Assembly: GCF_964059035.1 (NCBI RefSeq)
Contig: NZ_OZ060380.1
Span: 248,001-312,000 of the forward strand
Reading direction: 5' to 3'
DNA length: 64,000 nucleotides
Source of the DNA: Buchnera aphidicola (Periphyllus testudinaceus)
GTDB taxonomy: Bacteria > Pseudomonadota > Gammaproteobacteria > Enterobacterales > Enterobacteriaceae
A program made the position numbers and the translations under genes. This document shows positions 53,743 to 62,653 of this stretch, one piece after another. The notes beneath the pieces were generated by a model. The model was not told where the DNA came from and ran no database searches. It worked only from the letters and a program-made list of their open reading frames with translations. Position 1 is the stretch's first letter, and the number at the start of each line of letters is the position of its first letter.

Positions 53743-55224
53743 TTATTTTTTAAACCAACATATATTTCTAGCAGACATAATTAATTTTCCTGCAGTTTTT
53801 TCGTCTAATTCTTTAATATCTATTAAATCATCAATGCTTTGATTAGATAAATCTTCTAAAGTAAAAATTTTTTTTTTAAATAATTCTAGTGCAATGAAAT
53901 CATTCATTCTATTTAAATTCAATAATTCTTCATTTAAAATTGAACTTATCTTAGATTTTTTTTTGTTTAATAAAAACATAGATCGTGATTTTTTAATATT
54001 TTTTTTAATTTTTTTAAATAAAACTTCATTAAAATTTAATATTTTTAAAAGTTTTTTATCTGATAAAAGAAATAATTCTTTAATAGAAGTAATATTTTTT
54101 TTAAATAACATTTTAAAAACTTTTTTATTAATTTTAAAATTTTCTTTAAATAATTTATAAGCAAATTCTTTTATTTTTTTATTTTTATTTTTTAATTCTT
54201 CTTCTGTCATTACATTTAGTTCCCATTTGCTTAAAATAGAAGCTAATTTTACATTTTGTCCATTTCTTCCAATAGCTTGAGCAAGATTTTTATAATCTAC
54301 AGTAATATCTATAAATTTTTTTTTTTTATTTACAATAATTTTTAAAACTTCTGCTGGAGCCATAGAATTTATAACAAATTTCTCAAGATTTTTATTCCAT
54401 AAAACAATATCAATTCTTTCACCAAATAATTCATTCGAAACTGCTTGTACTCTAGCACCTCTCATTCCAACACATGCTCCTACCGGATCAATTTTTTCAT
54501 CATGAGTTTTTACTGCAATTTTTGAACGAGAACCAGGATCTCTAGCAATTTCTTTAATTTCAATAATACCTTCACCAATTTCAGGTACTTCAATTTTTAA
54601 TAATTCAGTTAACATTTCTGATCTAGAGCGACTTAAAAGTAATTGAGAATTATTTTTTTCAAATTTTACACAATATAATATGCTTTTAACACGATCTCCT
54701 ATTCTAAAATTTTCTCGAGGAAGCATTTCTTTTTTTAATAATAAACCTTCTGCATTATTTCCTAAATCTAAAATAATAAAATCTCTATTTATTTTTTTAA
54801 CAATTCCAGTTTGTATTTCTCCTTGTTTTTTTTTAAAATTGTTTACTATAATCTCTTTTTCAGCTTCTCTAACTTTTTGTATAATAACTTGTTTTGCAGT
54901 TTGAGTAGTAATTCTATCAAATTTAACAGATTTTATTTTTTCTTCGATATAATCGTTTAACTTTATATTTTTATCTTCATATTGAGCAGCAGATAAAGTA
55001 ATTTCTTTTGTTGGATTCAAAACTTCTTTTACAACTAACCATCTACGATAAGTTTGAAATACACCACTTTGTGGATTAATAATAACTTTTACATAAATAT
55101 CTTTCTTGATTTTTTTTTTAGTAGCGCTTGATAATGCTTGCTCTAAAGCTTTAAAAATTATTTCTTTTGGAATGGATTTTTCATTCGAAACAGATTCTAT
55201 AACTGTTAATATATCTTTTTTCAT
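53743..55224 (-). CDS. nusA: Transcription elongation/termination factor NusA
   Basis: Binds RNA polymerase to control pausing, termination and antitermination. The 493 residues (495 in E. coli) include the N-terminal polymerase-binding domain, an S1 domain (GEIQTGIVKKINRDFIILDLGNNAEGLL), two KH domains (RDPGSRSKIAVKTHDEKIDPVGACVGMRGARVQAV and LAQAIGRNGQNVKLAS) and two acidic-repeat-type domains at the C-terminus. rimP, upstream of nusA in E. coli, is absent; a terminator and tRNA-Leu(GAG) lie there. Confidence 0.97.
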   Translation of the reverse strand: MKKDILTVIESVSNEKSIPKEIIFKALEQALSSATKKKIKKDIYVKVIINPQSGVFQTYRRWLVVKEVLNPTKEITLSAAQYEDKNIKLNDYIEEKIKSVKFDRITTQTAKQVIIQKVREAEKEIIVNNFKKKQGEIQTGIVKKINRDFIILDLGNNAEGLLLKKEMLPRENFRIGDRVKSILYCVKFEKNNSQLLLSRSRSEMLTELLKIEVPEIGEGIIEIKEIARDPGSRSKIAVKTHDEKIDPVGACVGMRGARVQAVSNELFGERIDIVLWNKNLEKFVINSMAPAEVLKIIVNKKKKFIDITVDYKNLAQAIGRNGQNVKLASILSKWELNVMTEEELKNKNKKIKEFAYKLFKENFKINKKVFKMLFKKNITSIKELFLLSDKKLLKILNFNEVLFKKIKKNIKKSRSMFLLNKKKSKISSILNEELLNLNRMNDFIALELFKKKIFTLEDLSNQSIDDLIDIKELDEKTAGKLIMSARNICWFKK

Positions 55225-55330
55225 ATTTAAATTCCTGTAAAATATTTTTTATAATTTTATATATAAAAAATTAATATAACTACTAAAAATATAATTTAAA
55301 AAAAATAAAATAAAATTTACTAATTTAATA

Positions 55331-55356
55331 AAAAACCCCGAATAAACGGGGTTTTT
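55331..55356 (-). terminator. Strong terminator after tRNA-Leu(GAG)
   Basis: AAAAACCCCG (55331-55340) and CGGGGTTTTT (55347-55356) form a perfect 10-base stem with a 6-base loop, four C-G pairs and T-runs at both ends. Being 100 bases 3' of tRNA-Leu(GAG) on minus, it most likely ends the secG-tRNA-Leu transcript and insulates nusA-infB. Confidence 0.85.
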
Positions 55357-55456
55357 TATTAAAAAATATAAAAAATTATATTTTATTTTTTATTAATAAA
55401 ATTTATATAACAACTTATTTTAAAAAATAAATTTTTAAATTAAAATAAATTCAAAA

Positions 55457-55544
55457 TACCGAGAACGGGATTCGAACCCGTATACTTAAATTCATAAGTA
55501 CTACCACCTCAAAGTAGCGTGTATACCATTTTCACCATCTCGGT
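55457..55544 (-). tRNA. tRNA-Leu(GAG)
   Basis: Eighty-eight bases on minus fold as a class II tRNA: acceptor ACCGAGA with TCTCGGT, anticodon GAG in CTACT-TTGAGGT-GGTAG, long variable arm, T arm ACGGG-TTCGAAT-CCCGT, discriminator A; CCA is not encoded. The first acceptor pair is A-U where E. coli leuU has G-U/G-C. It lies between secG and nusA, as leuU follows secG in E. coli. Confidence 0.95.
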
Positions 55545-55586
55545 AATTTTTTTAAAAAAATACAAAAAATTAAAATTTATATTAAT

Positions 55587-55820
55587 TTATTTTAAAATAT
55601 AATTATTAATATTACATTGTAATATACTTAATAATAAAAAAAAACAAGCACATATAATAGTTAATCGATTTAAAAATTCGCTTTGAGTAGAAATATTAAA
55701 CAAATTTTTATTAATATTTGTTACACTAACATTAGTAGAACCTTGACTTTTTTTTAATAAAATTAAAAAAATTAACATTAAAGAAATACATAAATATATT
55801 AATAAAAAAAATGTTCTCAT
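55587..55820 (-). CDS. secG: Protein translocase subunit SecG
   Basis: Small inner-membrane partner of SecY and SecE in protein export. The 77 residues (110 in E. coli) have two hydrophobic segments (about 3-22 and 50-70) joined by LLKKSQGSTNVSVTNINKNLFN, matching the family's LQQGKGADMGASFGAGAS-type loop. The variable C-terminal tail is gone, a common state. In E. coli glmM and folP lie upstream toward ftsH; both are absent here. Confidence 0.9.
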   Translation of the reverse strand: MRTFFLLIYLCISLMLIFLILLKKSQGSTNVSVTNINKNLFNISTQSEFLNRLTIICACFFLLLSILQCNINNYILK

Positions 55821-56049
55821 TTTATTATTCCTATCTTTTATATTATTTTTAATATAAAAATAAAATATTAAACAGAATTTTATTTAAAAAATTTTTAATA
55901 AAAATATTCTTTTTAAAAATTATTGTTTATATATAAAAATTTAAAATAACACAAACAAAAAATTTTTTAATATAAAAATTCTTATAATACTCTTGTAAAA
56001 TATTAAAAAAAAGAAAATATAAAAAAAATTTTATTTATTTTTTTAAAAA

Positions 56050-57858
56050 TTATTTATCTAAAATTTCAAATGTTCTATTCATTAAAGAATTAATTTTATT
56101 ACTATCAATTGTTTCATATTTAATTAATGCATCTTTCATAGAATGTAAAATATCTATATTTTTTTCTAAAATTTTTTTTGCTCTTGCATAATTTATATCA
56201 ATAATTTTTTTTATTTCCTGATCAATAATTTTTTTAGTATAACTTGAAAAATTGTTATTTTTTGAAACTGTTTTTCCTAAAAAAAATTCTTCTTCTTCTT
56301 CAGTATATAATAAAGGTCCTAATTTTTTTGAAAATCCCCACTTAACTACCATATTTTTTGCTAAATTAGTTGCAATTTTTATATCATTAGAAGCTCCTGT
56401 AGAAATATAATCCTCTCCGTAAATTATTTCTTCTGCTATTCTACCTCCATATAATGTAGAAATTTGGCCTTCTATTTTTCTCTTATTAATACTTAAATGA
56501 TCTTTCTTAGGTAAAAAAAAAGTTAAACCTAACGCATTTCCTCTAGGAATAATTGTTACTTTATGTACTGGATCATGCTCAGGAACAAGTTTTCCAACAA
56601 TAGCATGCCCTGCTTCATGATATGCAGTATATTCTTTTTGTTTATTTGTAATCATCATAGTTTTTCTTTCAGAACCCATCATAATCTTATCTTTAGCTTT
56701 TTCAAAATCTTTCATAGAAACTGAAGAATTATTATTTCGAGCAGCGAATAAAGCAGATTCATTAACTAAATTAAACAGATCTGCTCCAGAAAAACCTGGA
56801 GTTCCACGAGCAATAATCATAGGATCAAAATCATCTGATAAAATAATTTTTTTTGAATGAACTTTTAATATTTGAGCTCTTCCTTTAATATCTGGTAAAG
56901 GAACAAATACTTGACGATCAAATCTTCCAGGACGAAGTAAAGCAGAATCTAAAACATCTGGACGATTAGTTGCAGCAATTAAAATAACTCCTTCATTCTT
57001 ATCAAAACCATCCATTTCTACTAATATTTGATTAAGAGTTTGTTCTCTTTCATCATTTCCACCTCCTAAACCAGTACCTCTTTTTCTTCCAACAGCATCA
57101 ATTTCATCAATAAAAATTATACAAGGAGCTAATTTTCGCGCACTTTCAAACATATCTCTAACTCTAGATGCACCTACTCCTACAAACATTTCAACAAAAT
57201 CTGATCCTGAAATAATAAAAAATGGAACGTTAGCTTCTCCAGCTATAGCTTTTGCTAAAAGAGTTTTTCCAGTTCCTGGTTGTCCAATCATTAATAAACC
57301 TTTAGGAACTGTTCCTCCCAATTTTTGAAATTTTTTTGGTTCTTTTAAATAATCAACTAATTCCTTTACATCTTCTTTCGCTTCATCACATCCTGCAACA
57401 TCTAAAAAAGTAGTTTTAATTTCATTTTTTTTAAAAATTCTAGCTTTACTTTTCCCAAAAGAAAGAGCTCCTTTTCCTCCTCCCATTTGAAATTGTCTAA
57501 TAAAAAAAATCCATGTAAAAATTAACATTATTATTGGAGACCAAGATATAAAAATAGACCATAAAAAACTAATTTCTTCAGGACTTTTTCCTTGAATTTT
57601 AACATTTTTTAATAAAAGATGATTTAATAATTTTGAATCATGCATTGGAAGATAAGTAAAACATTGACTATTATCTTTTTTAACAATATTAATTTCTGGT
57701 CCATCAATTACTACTGAACGTATTTTATTTTGATTTACTTCCAATAAAAAAGTTGAATAATCAATTTTATAACGATTGAAATTACTTGAACAAAAATTTT
57801 GCAATAAAGACATAAAAACAATTATAAAAATTGACCAAAGTATTATTCTTTTCACCAT
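56050..57858 (-). CDS. ftsH: ATP-dependent zinc metalloprotease FtsH (HflB)
   Basis: Membrane-anchored AAA+ protease that degrades unassembled membrane proteins and regulatory proteins. The start at 57858 (MVKRIILWSIFIIVFMSLLQNF) matches E. coli; the frame is open upstream to 57882 and a TTG at 57867 is a possible alternative. In 602 residues (644 in E. coli): two membrane segments flanking the periplasmic part, Walker A GQPGTGKT, Walker B CIIFIDEIDAVG, SRH region NRPDVLDSALLRPGRFDRQV and zinc site HEAGH. The tail is shorter than in E. coli. Confidence 0.96.
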   Translation of the reverse strand: MVKRIILWSIFIIVFMSLLQNFCSSNFNRYKIDYSTFLLEVNQNKIRSVVIDGPEINIVKKDNSQCFTYLPMHDSKLLNHLLLKNVKIQGKSPEEISFLWSIFISWSPIIMLIFTWIFFIRQFQMGGGKGALSFGKSKARIFKKNEIKTTFLDVAGCDEAKEDVKELVDYLKEPKKFQKLGGTVPKGLLMIGQPGTGKTLLAKAIAGEANVPFFIISGSDFVEMFVGVGASRVRDMFESARKLAPCIIFIDEIDAVGRKRGTGLGGGNDEREQTLNQILVEMDGFDKNEGVILIAATNRPDVLDSALLRPGRFDRQVFVPLPDIKGRAQILKVHSKKIILSDDFDPMIIARGTPGFSGADLFNLVNESALFAARNNNSSVSMKDFEKAKDKIMMGSERKTMMITNKQKEYTAYHEAGHAIVGKLVPEHDPVHKVTIIPRGNALGLTFFLPKKDHLSINKRKIEGQISTLYGGRIAEEIIYGEDYISTGASNDIKIATNLAKNMVVKWGFSKKLGPLLYTEEEEEFFLGKTVSKNNNFSSYTKKIIDQEIKKIIDINYARAKKILEKNIDILHSMKDALIKYETIDSNKINSLMNRTFEILDK

Positions 57859-57923
57859 TCTTCTCAAAAGATAAACCCTCATTTAAATTAAACAATCGAC
57901 TAAAATAAAATGTTACCTATAAA

Positions 57924-58544
57924 TTATTTTTTTATATTTTTTGCTATAATAAAAATTTCTCGAGATTTTAATTTAGAAGCATGTGGTTTATAAATTTGTA
58001 CTTTAAAAAAAATCTTTTTAATACATTTAATATATAAATCAAACCCATCACCTTGAAACACTTTAGTAATAAAAAATCCATTTTTAGATAAAATTTTTAT
58101 AGATAAATTAAAAACAATTTTACTTAAACATATAGATTCATGAACATCAATTAAAGGATATCCTGTAGTTTTTGGAGATAAATCAGACATTACTACATTT
58201 ACTTTTTTATTTTTTAAAAAATTTAAAATTAATGAAATAGTTTTATTATTTTTTACATCTCCCTGTATAAATTTAACTTTTGAAATTGGTTTCATATATT
58301 TAATATCACATGATACTATTTTTCCTTTCAAACCAATTTGTTTAATAGCATATTGAGACCAACTTCCTGGAAAACAACCTATATCTACTACTATATTTCC
58401 TAATTTAAAAACATGAAATTTTTTATGTATTTGTTTTATTTTAAACCAAGCACGAGAACGTATATTTTTTTTATGCGCTTCTTTAACATATAAATCTCGA
58501 AAATGATTTCTTAACCATAATTTAGAACTAGATTTTTTTTTCAT
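57924..58544 (-). CDS. rlmE: 23S rRNA 2'-O-ribose U2552 methyltransferase RlmE
   Basis: Methylates U2552 in the A-loop of 23S rRNA and aids 50S maturation. The 206 residues (209 in E. coli) have the SAM-binding VVDIGCFPGSWSQYAIKQIG, and the K-D-K-E tetrad regions: RSRAWFKIKQI (K), VVMSDLSPKTTG (D), FFITKVFQGDGF (K) and SREIFIIAK (E). It is directly upstream of ftsH as in E. coli. Confidence 0.96.
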   Translation of the reverse strand: MKKKSSSKLWLRNHFRDLYVKEAHKKNIRSRAWFKIKQIHKKFHVFKLGNIVVDIGCFPGSWSQYAIKQIGLKGKIVSCDIKYMKPISKVKFIQGDVKNNKTISLILNFLKNKKVNVVMSDLSPKTTGYPLIDVHESICLSKIVFNLSIKILSKNGFFITKVFQGDGFDLYIKCIKKIFFKVQIYKPHASKLKSREIFIIAKNIKK

Positions 58545-58635
58545 ATTTTTTTTTAAAAAAAGAATTTATAAAATATTTTTTTTAAAAAATATATCTAAAA
58601 AATACTTATTTTTTATCAATATTTTTTATAAAAAA

Positions 58636-59115
58636 TTATATATATACTATTTTTAGTATTTTATATGAAACAGCACCAACAGGAGTTTTAATTCTTGCTA
58701 TTTCATTAACTTTCTTTTTCATTAATCCCTTAGCCATTGGAGAATTAATAGAAATTAAATTTTTTTTAAAATCTGATTCATCATCTCCAACAATTTGATA
58801 AGTATAAATTTTATTTAATTTAATATTTAAAATTTTTACTGTAGCTCCAAAAAATATTTTTTTATGAATAGACATTTTTTTTATATCTACAACATAAGAA
58901 TTAGATAATTTAAATTCAAATTCTTGTATTTTTCTTTCACAAAAACTTTGTTCTTCTTTAGCTGCATGATATTCAGCGTTTTCTTTTAAATCCCCATGAG
59001 CTCGTGCTTCAGAAATAGAAGCAATAATACGCGGTCTAATAATATTCTTTAAATTATTTAATTCTTTTTGAAGCTTCTTTTTACCTTTTTTAGTCATTGG
59101 AATTTTATTATTCAC
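58636..59115 (-). CDS. greA: Transcript cleavage factor GreA
   Basis: Rescues backtracked RNA polymerase by stimulating cleavage of the nascent RNA. In 159 residues (158 in E. coli) the N-terminal coiled coil with the acidic tip is recognisable (MTKKGKKKLQKELNNLK, then SEARAHGDLKENAEYHAAKEEQSFCERKI, where the D and E of DLKENAEY coordinate Mg), followed by a C-terminal domain ending ISINSPMAKGLMKKKVNEIARIKTPVGAVSYKIL. Confidence 0.96.
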   Translation of the reverse strand: MNNKIPMTKKGKKKLQKELNNLKNIIRPRIIASISEARAHGDLKENAEYHAAKEEQSFCERKIQEFEFKLSNSYVVDIKKMSIHKKIFFGATVKILNIKLNKIYTYQIVGDDESDFKKNLISINSPMAKGLMKKKVNEIARIKTPVGAVSYKILKIVYI

Positions 59116-59400
59116 ATCAAAACCTTAATTTTTTATAAATAATGATAATGTTTTTTAAAAAATACTTAAATTTAATAATTTTTTTAAAAATAAAAAATAT
59201 TAACAAATTATATTAAATTAAAATATTTATAACATTATAAATCAATTTATAAATAAAAATAATAAATTTATTATAATACATGATATATTAATGAAATTAA
59301 TTATATTAAATATAAAAAATAAATTATTATTATTAATAATTCTTAAAAAAATAATTTGAACAATTTTAAATAAATTTTAAATTTTGAAATTAAAAAAAAT

Positions 59401-59652
59401 ATGAAAAAAAAAATTAAAAAAATTTTAAAAAAAAAATTAGATTTATTTTACATTAAAGTAAATAAAGAAAATAATTATTATAAAATAGTAGCAGTAGGTA
59501 AAATATTTTTAGGAATGAATGAAATTCAAAAACAAAAAAAAATATATTCACCATTATTAAAATATATTACAGAAAAAAAAATACATGCAATTTCAATTAA
59601 AGCATATTCATTAAAAGAATGGAAAAAATTAAAATATAATAAAATAAAATAA
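59401..59652 (+). CDS. ibaG: BolA-family protein IbaG (YrbA)
   Basis: Small BolA-type protein linked to acid stress and iron-sulfur partner binding in E. coli. The 83 residues (84 in E. coli) match over YKIVAVGKIFLGMNEIQKQKKIYSPLLKYITEKKIHAISIKAYSLKEWKK; the histidine in KIHAISI is the likely ligand shared with monothiol glutaredoxins. murA follows ibaG in E. coli and in Buchnera genomes I know of, but here rplU follows after 107 bases. Confidence 0.92.
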   Translation: MKKKIKKILKKKLDLFYIKVNKENNYYKIVAVGKIFLGMNEIQKQKKIYSPLLKYITEKKIHAISIKAYSLKEWKKLKYNKIK

Positions 59653-59759
59653 AAAATTTTATTTCTATAAAAAATATTAAAAAATTAGTAAAAAATAATA
59701 AATTTTACAAAATTTTAATTATATTCTCACTATAATTCTTTATAAACGGAGATTTTTTT

Positions 59760-60083
59760 ATGTATGCAGTTTTTGTAAATGGAGGTAAGCAATACAAAGT
59801 TAAAATAGGTCAAACTTTAAAAATAGAAAAAATTAATTATAATATTGGAAAAACAATAAAATTTAACAATGTTTTATTAATAAAAAAAGAAAAGAAAATA
59901 TTTTTTGGAACACCTATTTTAAAAAACACTTATATTAAAGCTAAAATTTTTAGTCATGGAAGAGAAAAAAAAATTAATATTATAAAATTTAATCGTCGTA
60001 AACATTATAAAAAAAAACAAGGTCATAGACAAAATTATACTAGTATAAAAATTAAACAAATAAAAATTAAACAAGGATATTAA
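59760..60083 (+). CDS. rplU: 50S ribosomal protein L21
   Basis: Binds domain I of 23S rRNA near L20. The 107 residues (103 in E. coli) start MYAVFVNGGKQYKVKIGQTLKIEK and contain KINIIKFNRRKHYKKKQGHRQNYTSIKIKQI, the conserved C-terminal half. CGGAG lies ahead of the ATG. It is two bases ahead of rpmA, the usual rplU-rpmA pair. Confidence 0.97.
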   Translation: MYAVFVNGGKQYKVKIGQTLKIEKINYNIGKTIKFNNVLLIKKEKKIFFGTPILKNTYIKAKIFSHGREKKINIIKFNRRKHYKKKQGHRQNYTSIKIKQIKIKQGY

Positions 60084-60085
60084 AA

Positions 60086-60343
60086 ATGGCACATAAAAAA
60101 GCAGGAGGTTCTACAAGAAATGGGAGAGATTCTCATTCTAAAAGATTAGGAATAAAGCGTTTTGGAGGAGAATATGTAAAATCTGGATCAATAATTATAA
60201 AACAACGAGGAACAAAATTTCATCCAGGAAATAATACAAAATGTGGAAAAGATCATACTATATTTTCTATAATTAATGGAATAGTAGAATTTAAAAAACG
60301 AGGTTTAAATAAAAAAAAAATTATCAATATTATCCCTAAATAG
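60086..60343 (+). CDS. rpmA: 50S ribosomal protein L27
   Basis: Its N-terminus reaches the peptidyl transferase centre. The 85 residues equal E. coli L27: MAHKKAGGSTRNGRDSHSKRLGIKRFGGEYVKSGSIIIKQRGTKFHPG. Very well conserved apart from the final lysine-rich 15 residues. It follows rplU by two bases and leads to obgE, as in E. coli (with one gene fewer between). Confidence 0.98.
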   Translation: MAHKKAGGSTRNGRDSHSKRLGIKRFGGEYVKSGSIIIKQRGTKFHPGNNTKCGKDHTIFSIINGIVEFKKRGLNKKKIINIIPK

Positions 60344-60374
60344 TTCAAATAATTTTAATACATATTTTAATTAA

Positions 60375-60415
60375 TTGTATTCTTCTATTTAAAAAAGTTT
60401 AATATTGAATACAAA
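60375..60415. terminator. Inverted repeat between rpmA and obgE
   Basis: TTGTATTC at 60375-60382 and GAATACAA at 60408-60415, followed by a short A-run, bracket a 25-base loop ahead of the obgE start. Weak as a terminator; it could equally be chance. Confidence 0.3.
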
Positions 60416-60438
60416 AAAATATTTTTGAGCATAATTCT

Positions 60439-61437
60439 ATGAAATTTATTGATGAAGCAATTATTAAAATAAAATCTGGAAATGGAGGAGACGGAATAAT
60501 AAGTTTTAGACGTGAAAAAAATGCTCCTAAAGGAGGACCAGATGGAGGAGATGGAGGAGATGGAGGAAGTATATGGTTTCAATCTAATAAAAATTTAAAT
60601 ACATTAATTGATTATACGTTTCAAAAAATAATAAAAGCAGAAAATGGAGAATCTGGAAAAAATAGAAAAAAATCTGGAAAAAAAGGAAAAGATAAAATTT
60701 TATCAGTTCCTATTGGAACAAAAATAATTAATTGTTATAATAATGAAATTATTAAAGAATTTAAATATGATAAAGAATTATTCCTTTTAATAAAAGGTGG
60801 ATGGCATGGTTTAGGAAATAATCGATTTAAATCACCTACAAACAGAACCCCAAGAAAAAGATCATTAGGAAAAAAAGGCCAAGAAAAAACAATTAAATTA
60901 GAGCTATCTTTACTTGCAGATGTAGGTGTTTTAGGTTTACCTAATGTAGGAAAATCTACTTTTATAAAAAGTATATCTTCTGCAAAACCTAAAATTGGAA
61001 ATTATTTATTTACTACTTTAATTCCAAGTTTAGGAGTTTTTTTTACAAAATCAAAAAAAAAAATAGTAATTGCAGACATACCAGGAATAATTTCAGGAGC
61101 ATCAAAAGGAGCAGGATTAGGATTAAAATTTTTAAAACATTTAGAAAAATGCAAAATTTTATTACATATTATTGATTTATCTTTAAATAAATATAAAGAA
61201 ATTGTTAAAAATATCTTAATTATTACAAAAGAATTAAAATTATATAATAAATCATTATATAAAAAAAAAAGATGGATAGTTTTTAATAAATCAGACTTAA
61301 TAGAAAAAAATCAAATTAAAATAAAAATAAAAAAAATTTTAAAAAAAGTAAAAAATATCAAAAAATATTATGTAATATCATCTATTACAAAAAATGGAAT
61401 TAACAATTTATGCAAGGATTTAAGTAAATTAGTATAA
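60439..61437 (+). CDS. obgE: GTPase ObgE (CgtA)
   Basis: Essential GTPase for 50S assembly and stress control. The 332 residues (390 in E. coli) have the N-terminal Obg fold with the glycine-rich GGPDGGDGGDGGSIWFQ repeats, and the G domain with GLPNVGKST (G1), TTLIPSLG (G2), DIPGIISGASKGAGLG (G3) and FNKSD (G4). The acidic C-terminal tail of E. coli is absent, as often in reduced genomes. Convergent with rpsI. Confidence 0.96.
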   Translation: MKFIDEAIIKIKSGNGGDGIISFRREKNAPKGGPDGGDGGDGGSIWFQSNKNLNTLIDYTFQKIIKAENGESGKNRKKSGKKGKDKILSVPIGTKIINCYNNEIIKEFKYDKELFLLIKGGWHGLGNNRFKSPTNRTPRKRSLGKKGQEKTIKLELSLLADVGVLGLPNVGKSTFIKSISSAKPKIGNYLFTTLIPSLGVFFTKSKKKIVIADIPGIISGASKGAGLGLKFLKHLEKCKILLHIIDLSLNKYKEIVKNILIITKELKLYNKSLYKKKRWIVFNKSDLIEKNQIKIKIKKILKKVKNIKKYYVISSITKNGINNLCKDLSKLV

Positions 61438-61475
61438 TATCTTTTTTTATAATATATTTAAAATATATTTTATTT

Positions 61476-61530
61476 ATACAAGTTAAAAATTAACTATAAA
61501 TACATAAAATTTTGATTATTTAACTTGTAT
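61476..61530. terminator. Bidirectional terminator between obgE and rpsI
   Basis: ATACAAGTTAAA (61476-61487) and its perfect complement TTTAACTTGTAT (61519-61530) form a 12-base stem with a 31-base loop between two convergent genes. Confidence 0.55.
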
Positions 61531-61544
61531 ATATATTTTAAAAA

Positions 61545-61937
61545 TTATCGTTTTGAAAATTGCGGCTTACGTCTAGACTTTCTAAAACCAACTTTTTTTC
61601 GTTCTACTTGACGAGAGTCTCTAGTTACAAAACCAGATTTTCTTAATTCTTTTAATAAGGTATTATCATATTTTATTAAAGCTCTTGTAATTCCTTGTCT
61701 AATTGCCCCTGCTTGTCCAGATATTCCTCCACCTTTAACAGTAATATAAAAATCAAATTTTGAATCCATATTTATTAATTGTAAAGGTTGTTTAATAATC
61801 ATACAAGCTGTTTTACGACTGAAATATTTTTCTAATTTAATTTTGTTAATAAATATTTTTCCATTTCCGTTTTTTAAAAAAACACGAGCAGAAGAAGATT
61901 TTCTTCGACCTGTTCCATAATTTTGAACTATAGTCAT
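61545..61937 (-). CDS. rpsI: 30S ribosomal protein S9
   Basis: Its C-terminal tail contacts P-site tRNA. The 130 residues equal E. coli S9, from YGTGRRKSSSARVFLKNGNG to the tail KVGFRKSRRKPQFSKR, including the final K-R. GISGQAGAIRQGITRAL is also intact. It follows rplM by 22 bases. Confidence 0.98.
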   Translation of the reverse strand: MTIVQNYGTGRRKSSSARVFLKNGNGKIFINKIKLEKYFSRKTACMIIKQPLQLINMDSKFDFYITVKGGGISGQAGAIRQGITRALIKYDNTLLKELRKSGFVTRDSRQVERKKVGFRKSRRKPQFSKR

Positions 61938-61959
61938 TTTTTATATTTACATCCTAATT

Positions 61960-62394
61960 TTAAATTGTAAGTAAGATAGGTTTTTGTGAATAATGATTAT
62001 GTACAGAACCACGATAAACTTTTAATTTCTTAAATATTTTTCTTCCTAACGGACCTTTAGGAAGCATACCATAAACAGATTTTTCTATAATTTTTTCTGG
62101 ATTTTTTTTAATCATTTCTGAAAATTTAATCGTTTTTAAACCACCAATATGTCCAGTATGCCAATGATATAATTTTTGTTTAATTTTTTTTCCTGTTACA
62201 GAAATTTTTGATGCATTAAGTACAATAATATAATCTCCAACATCAATATGTGGAGTATATATTTCTTTATGTTTTCCTCTTAAATAATGAGATATAACAC
62301 TAGATAAACGACCTAATATCTTTCCTGTAGCATCAATATAATACCAATTTTTAACTATATTTTTTGAAGAAACTGAAAAACTTTTTATATTCAT
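61960..62394 (-). CDS. rplM: 50S ribosomal protein L13
   Basis: Early assembly protein of the large subunit. The 144 residues (142 in E. coli) include WYYIDATGKILGRLSSVISHYLRGKHKEIYTPHIDVGDYIIVLNASKI and VYGMLPKGPLGRKIFKKLKVYRGSVHNHYSQKP. First gene of the rplM-rpsI pair. Confidence 0.98.
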   Translation of the reverse strand: MNIKSFSVSSKNIVKNWYYIDATGKILGRLSSVISHYLRGKHKEIYTPHIDVGDYIIVLNASKISVTGKKIKQKLYHWHTGHIGGLKTIKFSEMIKKNPEKIIEKSVYGMLPKGPLGRKIFKKLKVYRGSVHNHYSQKPILLTI

Positions 62395-62653
62395 ATTTAT
62401 ACCTGTTTAATAATTTTTGATTTTATAAAATTTTTCAAAAAAAAACTTTAAAAAATTTTTCATAAAATTTTTTAAAAAATAAAATTAAAAATTCATTATA
62501 TCAATAAAAATTTTTTACTTTAAATAAAAAAATATACTCTATGAAAAACATAAAAAATAAATATATCATGTATAATACATTACAATCTTATTATTTTGTA
62601 ATAATTTATTTTTAAAAATTATTAAATAAAATTAAAAATACAAGGAATAAAAA

